From assembly GCF_027213785.1 (NCBI RefSeq), contig NZ_JAPWGO010000006.1:62001-126000 (forward strand): DNA of 64,000 bases, in the 5' to 3' direction. The stretch's first letter is position 1, and each line of letters starts with the position of its first letter. The DNA is from Limimaricola sp. G21655-S1. Its GTDB lineage: Bacteria; Pseudomonadota; Alphaproteobacteria; Rhodobacterales; Rhodobacteraceae. Shown one piece after another: positions 60,385 to 64,000 of the stretch. A program made the position numbers and the translations under genes. The notes below the pieces were generated by a model. It saw only the letters and a program-made list of their open reading frames with translations. It made no database searches and was not told where the DNA came from.

Positions 60385-61551
60385 TTGAACAAGATCGTCC
60401 CGCCACCGGTCCCGCCGCGCGCCCTGTTCGTCACGCGCGGGAGCTTCTCTCATATCAACGCCCAGCTCGACGTGGCGCTGCGCAGGGTGCGCCCGGATCT
60501 GGTGATCCAACGCTTCGACGTGACGGAGGCCCTGAAGACCGACAGAATGGCGCAGCTACGCTGCCTGCTCGGTGTGCAGCGGGAATACGGGCTGTCCAGC
60601 TGGAGGTCGCGCGACACCGCCCGTTACCGGGTGATGCGGTCGCAATCCTACTACCGCGAGGCTCGGGCGCTGCTCCGCCGCCGCTTCGCCGGCGAAAATT
60701 TCGCCTTCACGCTGCAGACCCAGTCGTTGATCAACGCCGCGCTGCCGGGCACGCCGAATTTCGTCTACACGGATCATGTGGCGCGGGCCTCCTGCGGCGA
60801 GATGCAGACCGCTTCGAGCGAGCCGAGCCCGGGCTGGTGGGCGCGCGAGCGCGAGATCTATGACGAGGCCGCGCATGTCTTCACCTTCGGGCCCAAGATC
60901 CGGAACATGTTGACGACCGGCTACGGCATACCGCCCTCGAAGACCTCGGCGATCGGCGCCGGGGCCTCCGTGGTTCCGAAGCGGCCGGTGGATGAAACGC
61001 TCACGCGATACGCGGCCCGGAACATCGTCTTCGTCGGCATCGATTGGGAGCGCAAGGGCGGGCCCGAACTCGTCGCCGCGTTCCGGGCGCTGCGCCGCCG
61101 CCTGCCGGATGCGACGCTCACCATCATCGGCTGCCGGCCCGAGGTGACGGAGCCCGGGGTGACGGTGCTCGGGAGGCTGCCGCTCGCCGAGGTGGAGGAG
61201 CACTACCACGCCGCCTCTTGTTTCTGCATGCCGTCACGTCTGGAGCCCTTTGGCATCGTATTCATCGAGGCGATGCAATTCGGCCTGCCGGTCGTCGCCA
61301 CGGATGTCAGCGACATCGGTGCCATCGTCGCGGCGGGCGAGACCGGACGCCTCGCCGCGCCGGGAGATACCGCGGCCCTGGCGCAGGCCCTTTACGACAC
61401 GCTTCGCGATCCGACGCAATGCCAGGCCATGGGGCGGGCTTCCCGGCGGCGCGCCACCCAGTTCACCTGGGACGCCGTCGCGCGGCGCATCCTGGCCCGC
61501 GCCATGGAGGAAACCGGGGCCCGCGCATTCGATCTGGAGCCGAGCTGGTGA
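60385..61551 (+). CDS. GT4-family glycosyltransferase
   Basis: A 388-residue GT-B fold enzyme. The N-terminal half (RALFVTRGSFSHINAQLDVALRR) is variable; the C-terminal half carries IVFVGIDWERKGGPELVAAFRALRRRLP, the glycosyltransferase 1 domain start, and FCMPSRLEPFGIVFIEAMQFGLPVVATDVSD with the EX7E pair. Translation probably starts at TTG 60385, which has GGGAG seven bases upstream; no ATG is suitably placed. Its TGA overlaps the GTG of the next gene (GTGA), so the two are coupled. It belongs to the second polysaccharide locus, 207 bases after the priming transferase. Confidence 0.86.
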   Translation: MNKIVPPPVPPRALFVTRGSFSHINAQLDVALRRVRPDLVIQRFDVTEALKTDRMAQLRCLLGVQREYGLSSWRSRDTARYRVMRSQSYYREARALLRRRFAGENFAFTLQTQSLINAALPGTPNFVYTDHVARASCGEMQTASSEPSPGWWAREREIYDEAAHVFTFGPKIRNMLTTGYGIPPSKTSAIGAGASVVPKRPVDETLTRYAARNIVFVGIDWERKGGPELVAAFRALRRRLPDATLTIIGCRPEVTEPGVTVLGRLPLAEVEEHYHAASCFCMPSRLEPFGIVFIEAMQFGLPVVATDVSDIGAIVAAGETGRLAAPGDTAALAQALYDTLRDPTQCQAMGRASRRRATQFTWDAVARRILARAMEETGARAFDLEPSW

Positions 61552-62687
61552 CCCGCATCCTCTATATCATCGACAGCCTGAAGATCGGCGGTGCGGAAAT
61601 GCTTCTTCTCGGCCTGTTGGATGCGGTCAAGAAACGCGGCGACATCGCGCATGTCGCCTATTTCTCGCCCGGTCCGCTGGAAAGCGCCGTCGCGGCGCGG
61701 GGGATCGAGGCAACCCGGCTGAGCGAGAAAGGCCTTCGCGATCCCCTCGCGATGATCCGGGCCCTGCAGCTGATCCGGCGCTGGCGTCCGGATATCGTGC
61801 ATACGCATCTGATAAAGAGCGATCTGGTCGGCCAGCTGGCGGCGCGGCTCTCGCGGCGCCGTCGCATCATCACGCTGCACAACACCGACCCCTGGCGTCG
61901 GAACCGCAAGATGAGCTTTGCATATCGCGCGGCGACGTCCGGCGCGGATGCCTGCATCGCCGTCTCGGACCGAGTGGCCGAGCATGTCGCGCAGTATGGC
62001 GGCTATCGCCGTGACCGGATCGACACCATCGTCAACGGCATCGATCTCGGCCGGTTCGATCCCGAGGCGGTCGATCCGCTGGACCTGTCCCCTTATGGCG
62101 TCGAGCCCGGCGTCCCGGTGATCGCCGTGATCGGCAGCCTGACGGAGCAGAAGGATCACGGGAATTTCCTGCGCGCCGCCGCCTTGCTGGCCCCGCATCG
62201 GTCGCGGCCCCATTTCCTCGTCGTGGGGGAGGGCCCGCTTCGCGACCGGATCGCGAGAGGCATAGGCGAGATGGGCCTTCCGCCAGAGCGCGTGACGCTG
62301 ACGGGCGTGATCCTCGACATGCCCGAGCTGCTCGCCGCGATCGACATGTTGGTGATCTCCTCGGGCTGGGAAGGGCTGCCCATGACGCTGCTCGAAGGCA
62401 TGGCGATGCGGCGCCCGGTGGTCTCGACGGCGGTGGGGGGCATCCCCGATGTCGTGGTCGACGGGGTGAATGGCAGCCTCGTGCCGCCATCGGATCCGCA
62501 GGCGCTCGCCACCGCGATGGAGCGCATGCTGGCCGATCCGATCCGGGCCGAGGAGATCGGGATCGCGGCCCGTCGCACCGTCTCGACGCGCTTCAGCGCC
62601 GAGGTGATGCGCCAGCGCCTGTGCGACCTCTACGACGCGACCTTGGCCGATGCCCCACCGCCGGACATGCCGGAAACCTTGGCCTGA
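61548..62687 (+). CDS. GT4-family glycosyltransferase
   Basis: A 379-residue glycosyltransferase: RILYIIDSLKIGGAEMLLLGLLDA at the N-terminus, DIVHTHLIKSDLVGQLAARL, ITLHNTDPW, IVNGIDLGRFDP, and the donor-site segment LVISSGWEGLPMTLLEGMAMRRPVVSTAVGG. The group is common in exopolysaccharide clusters. It starts at GTG 61548, overlapping the previous stop by four bases, with GGAG eight bases upstream. The export-protein gene follows after 16 bases, so all three genes form one operon. Confidence 0.9.
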   Translation: MTRILYIIDSLKIGGAEMLLLGLLDAVKKRGDIAHVAYFSPGPLESAVAARGIEATRLSEKGLRDPLAMIRALQLIRRWRPDIVHTHLIKSDLVGQLAARLSRRRRIITLHNTDPWRRNRKMSFAYRAATSGADACIAVSDRVAEHVAQYGGYRRDRIDTIVNGIDLGRFDPEAVDPLDLSPYGVEPGVPVIAVIGSLTEQKDHGNFLRAAALLAPHRSRPHFLVVGEGPLRDRIARGIGEMGLPPERVTLTGVILDMPELLAAIDMLVISSGWEGLPMTLLEGMAMRRPVVSTAVGGIPDVVVDGVNGSLVPPSDPQALATAMERMLADPIRAEEIGIAARRTVSTRFSAEVMRQRLCDLYDATLADAPPPDMPETLA

Positions 62688-62703
62688 ACGAAGGACGATG
62701 CAG

Positions 62704-63897
62704 ATGATATCGAAGACCTTGCAAGTTCTCCTCCTTTCGCTCCTCGCGATCTGTTCCGCCGTCGCGGTCCACGCCCAGGCGGATGCCGATTACACCGTCG
62801 GGGTGGGCGACCGGCTGGCCGTCTCGATCTATGGAAAACCCGAATTGTCCGGCACCTTCGAGGTTCGGGCCGACGGGCAGGTGGTCCTGCATCTCCTGGG
62901 CGGCATCCCGGTGGCCGGCGCGACGGTCCGCGAGATCGAGCAACGCATCGAGGCGGAGGCGCAGGAGCGGTTCTCCAGCCGCGAATCCGTTCTGGTCGAC
63001 ATGGCCGAGTACCGCAGCGTGTATGTCGCGGGCGTCGTCGACATTCCCGGCGCCTATGAATACCGCCCCGGCCTGACCGTGATGAAAGCGGTGGCGCTTG
63101 CCGGCGGCCTGCAGAAGGCGCCCGCGGAAACCAATCTCGACCGCGAGGTCGAGGCGACCCGCCGCCGCGCCGTGGAGGCGCGCGAAAAGCTGACCTTCGC
63201 CGAGGCGGAACAGGCGGCGCTGGCGAAGGAATTGGCGCGGATCGAGGAAGGCGGCGTTGCCGAGGCGCAGGAGACGCTTCCCGAAGGCCCCCTTGGCGAC
63301 CAGCACCAACTCGTCGATCTGCGACGCTCCCTGACGGAGGGGCTGACCGCAGGTTCGGAGCGCAAGATGATCCTCGCGGATGAAGAGGCGATGCTCTTCT
63401 CGCAGCGCCGCGAACTGATCAACAGCCAGCTCGCCGCGACGCAAGAGCAGTTGAGCGGCATGGAGGATCTTGCCGCGAGGGGTCTGGCGCGGCGCGAACA
63501 GACGCTTCAGCTCGAGATCAACGCCGACGAGTTCCGCTCCGACGCTCTCGAGGCTGCGGCGTTCGAGGCGCGCGCCCGCCAGACGATCGCGAATGCCGAG
63601 AGCGACATCCGCATCGCGGAGATGGAGTACAACCACAAGCTTTTGGCCGACAAGATCGCGGCCGACCAGCGCGTCGCCTTGGCGCGCGCGGAACTGCAGC
63701 TGGCCTTGGACTATCTTCGCGAAACCGATCCTTCGGCGATGCAGGGCATGGGCGACATGGGCGCGATGATGCAGACCGTGTACGAGATACACCGTTCGGG
63801 CGAAGACGGCCCGATCAGGGCCGAACCCAACACGCTCCTCGCGCCCGACGATCTCCTGATGGTCGAGATGGTCGGCCTGCAGGCGGTGGGACAATAG
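62704..63897 (+). CDS. ExoF-like polysaccharide export protein (second copy)
   Basis: A 397-residue exported protein: signal peptide (LQVLLLSLLAICSAVAVHAQA), Poly_export domain (YTVGVGDRLAVSIYGKPELSGTFEVRADGQVVLHLLGG), SLBB-type domain (VYVAGVVDIPGAYEYRPGLTV) and a long coiled coil (about 140-350), ending LLAPDDLLMVEMVG. It has the same build and length as the protein at 43194-44426 but is clearly divergent in sequence, so the two probably serve different polymers. ATG 62704 has AAGGA eight bases upstream; an ATG two codons earlier is too close to that site. A matching co-polymerase gene is not in the window and may lie just to the right. Confidence 0.88.
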   Translation: MISKTLQVLLLSLLAICSAVAVHAQADADYTVGVGDRLAVSIYGKPELSGTFEVRADGQVVLHLLGGIPVAGATVREIEQRIEAEAQERFSSRESVLVDMAEYRSVYVAGVVDIPGAYEYRPGLTVMKAVALAGGLQKAPAETNLDREVEATRRRAVEAREKLTFAEAEQAALAKELARIEEGGVAEAQETLPEGPLGDQHQLVDLRRSLTEGLTAGSERKMILADEEAMLFSQRRELINSQLAATQEQLSGMEDLAARGLARREQTLQLEINADEFRSDALEAAAFEARARQTIANAESDIRIAEMEYNHKLLADKIAADQRVALARAELQLALDYLRETDPSAMQGMGDMGAMMQTVYEIHRSGEDGPIRAEPNTLLAPDDLLMVEMVGLQAVGQ

Positions 63898-64000
63898 GGT
63901 TCGGGAGACATGAGCTGGATCGAGCTCCGAAGCGTTCGTCCCGGATAGCCGTACTTCTTTTCGAGGCATCCCGTAATGCGGCGCCGGGGGGGAGTTCGTA
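63898..64000. other. Right edge, no gene seen
   Basis: The last 103 bases contain only a 13-residue frame after GGGAG (ATG at 63911) and nothing recognisable. It probably leads into the next gene of the polysaccharide locus. Confidence 0.4.

Overview
The window is GC-rich DNA (roughly two thirds G+C, strong G/C bias at third codon positions) that looks like part of an extrachromosomal replicon of an alphaproteobacterium, most probably a member of the Rhodobacteraceae. The evidence is the replication and partition module at the left end: a ParA/ParB pair, four copies of an 18-bp perfect palindrome inside and around it, and a divergent initiator whose C-terminus resembles DnaA domain I, as described for the DnaA-like plasmids of Rhodobacterales. 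Family assignments come from reading the translated sequence; no database search was possible.

Layout. 0-0.7 kb: tail of an unidentified gene and a DUF2934 protein. 0.7-4.3 kb: parB, parA, putative origin and DnaA-like initiator. 4.3-24.4 kb: mixed metabolic and housekeeping cargo. This comprises a CYP152-type P450 peroxygenase, a YdeP/FdhF-like molybdopterin oxidoreductase, a metallophosphatase, purU, an AI-2E-family permease, a short-chain dehydrogenase, manC, a DUF475 (TerC-like) membrane protein, a DEAD-box RNA helicase, and an OFA-type MFS carrier with its own two-component system (DctB/DctD-like).

24.9-50.9 kb: a large exopolysaccharide locus. It has four glycosyltransferases, two acyltransferases, a Wzx-type flippase, a Wzc/ExoP-type co-polymerase and tyrosine autokinase, a priming sugar transferase, a sulfotransferase and a Wzy/ligase-type membrane protein. 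It also has a GH39-like glycoside hydrolase, an ExoF-like export protein, an unusual SGNH-esterase fusion protein, an S8 protease with RTX repeats and a small RTX protein.

51.7-63.9 kb: a second polysaccharide locus. It has two pectate-lyase-like beta-helix proteins, a remnant of UDP-glucose dehydrogenase, UDP-glucuronate decarboxylase, a second sulfotransferase, a second priming transferase with an extra C-terminal domain, two glycosyltransferases and a second ExoF-like protein. This locus runs off the right end.

How the genes fit together (inference). The replicon seems devoted to cell-surface polysaccharide. ManC supplies GDP-mannose and the decarboxylase supplies UDP-xylose. The priming transferases start a lipid-linked repeat unit, the other transferases extend it, and acyl- and sulfotransferases decorate it. 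Wzx/Wzy/Wzc and the ExoF-like proteins flip, polymerise and export it, while secreted hydrolase, lyases, esterase and RTX proteins trim or bind it outside the cell. No type I secretion genes for the RTX proteins and no intact ugd gene are present, so these must be encoded elsewhere. I saw no tRNA, rRNA, CRISPR array or intact insertion sequence.
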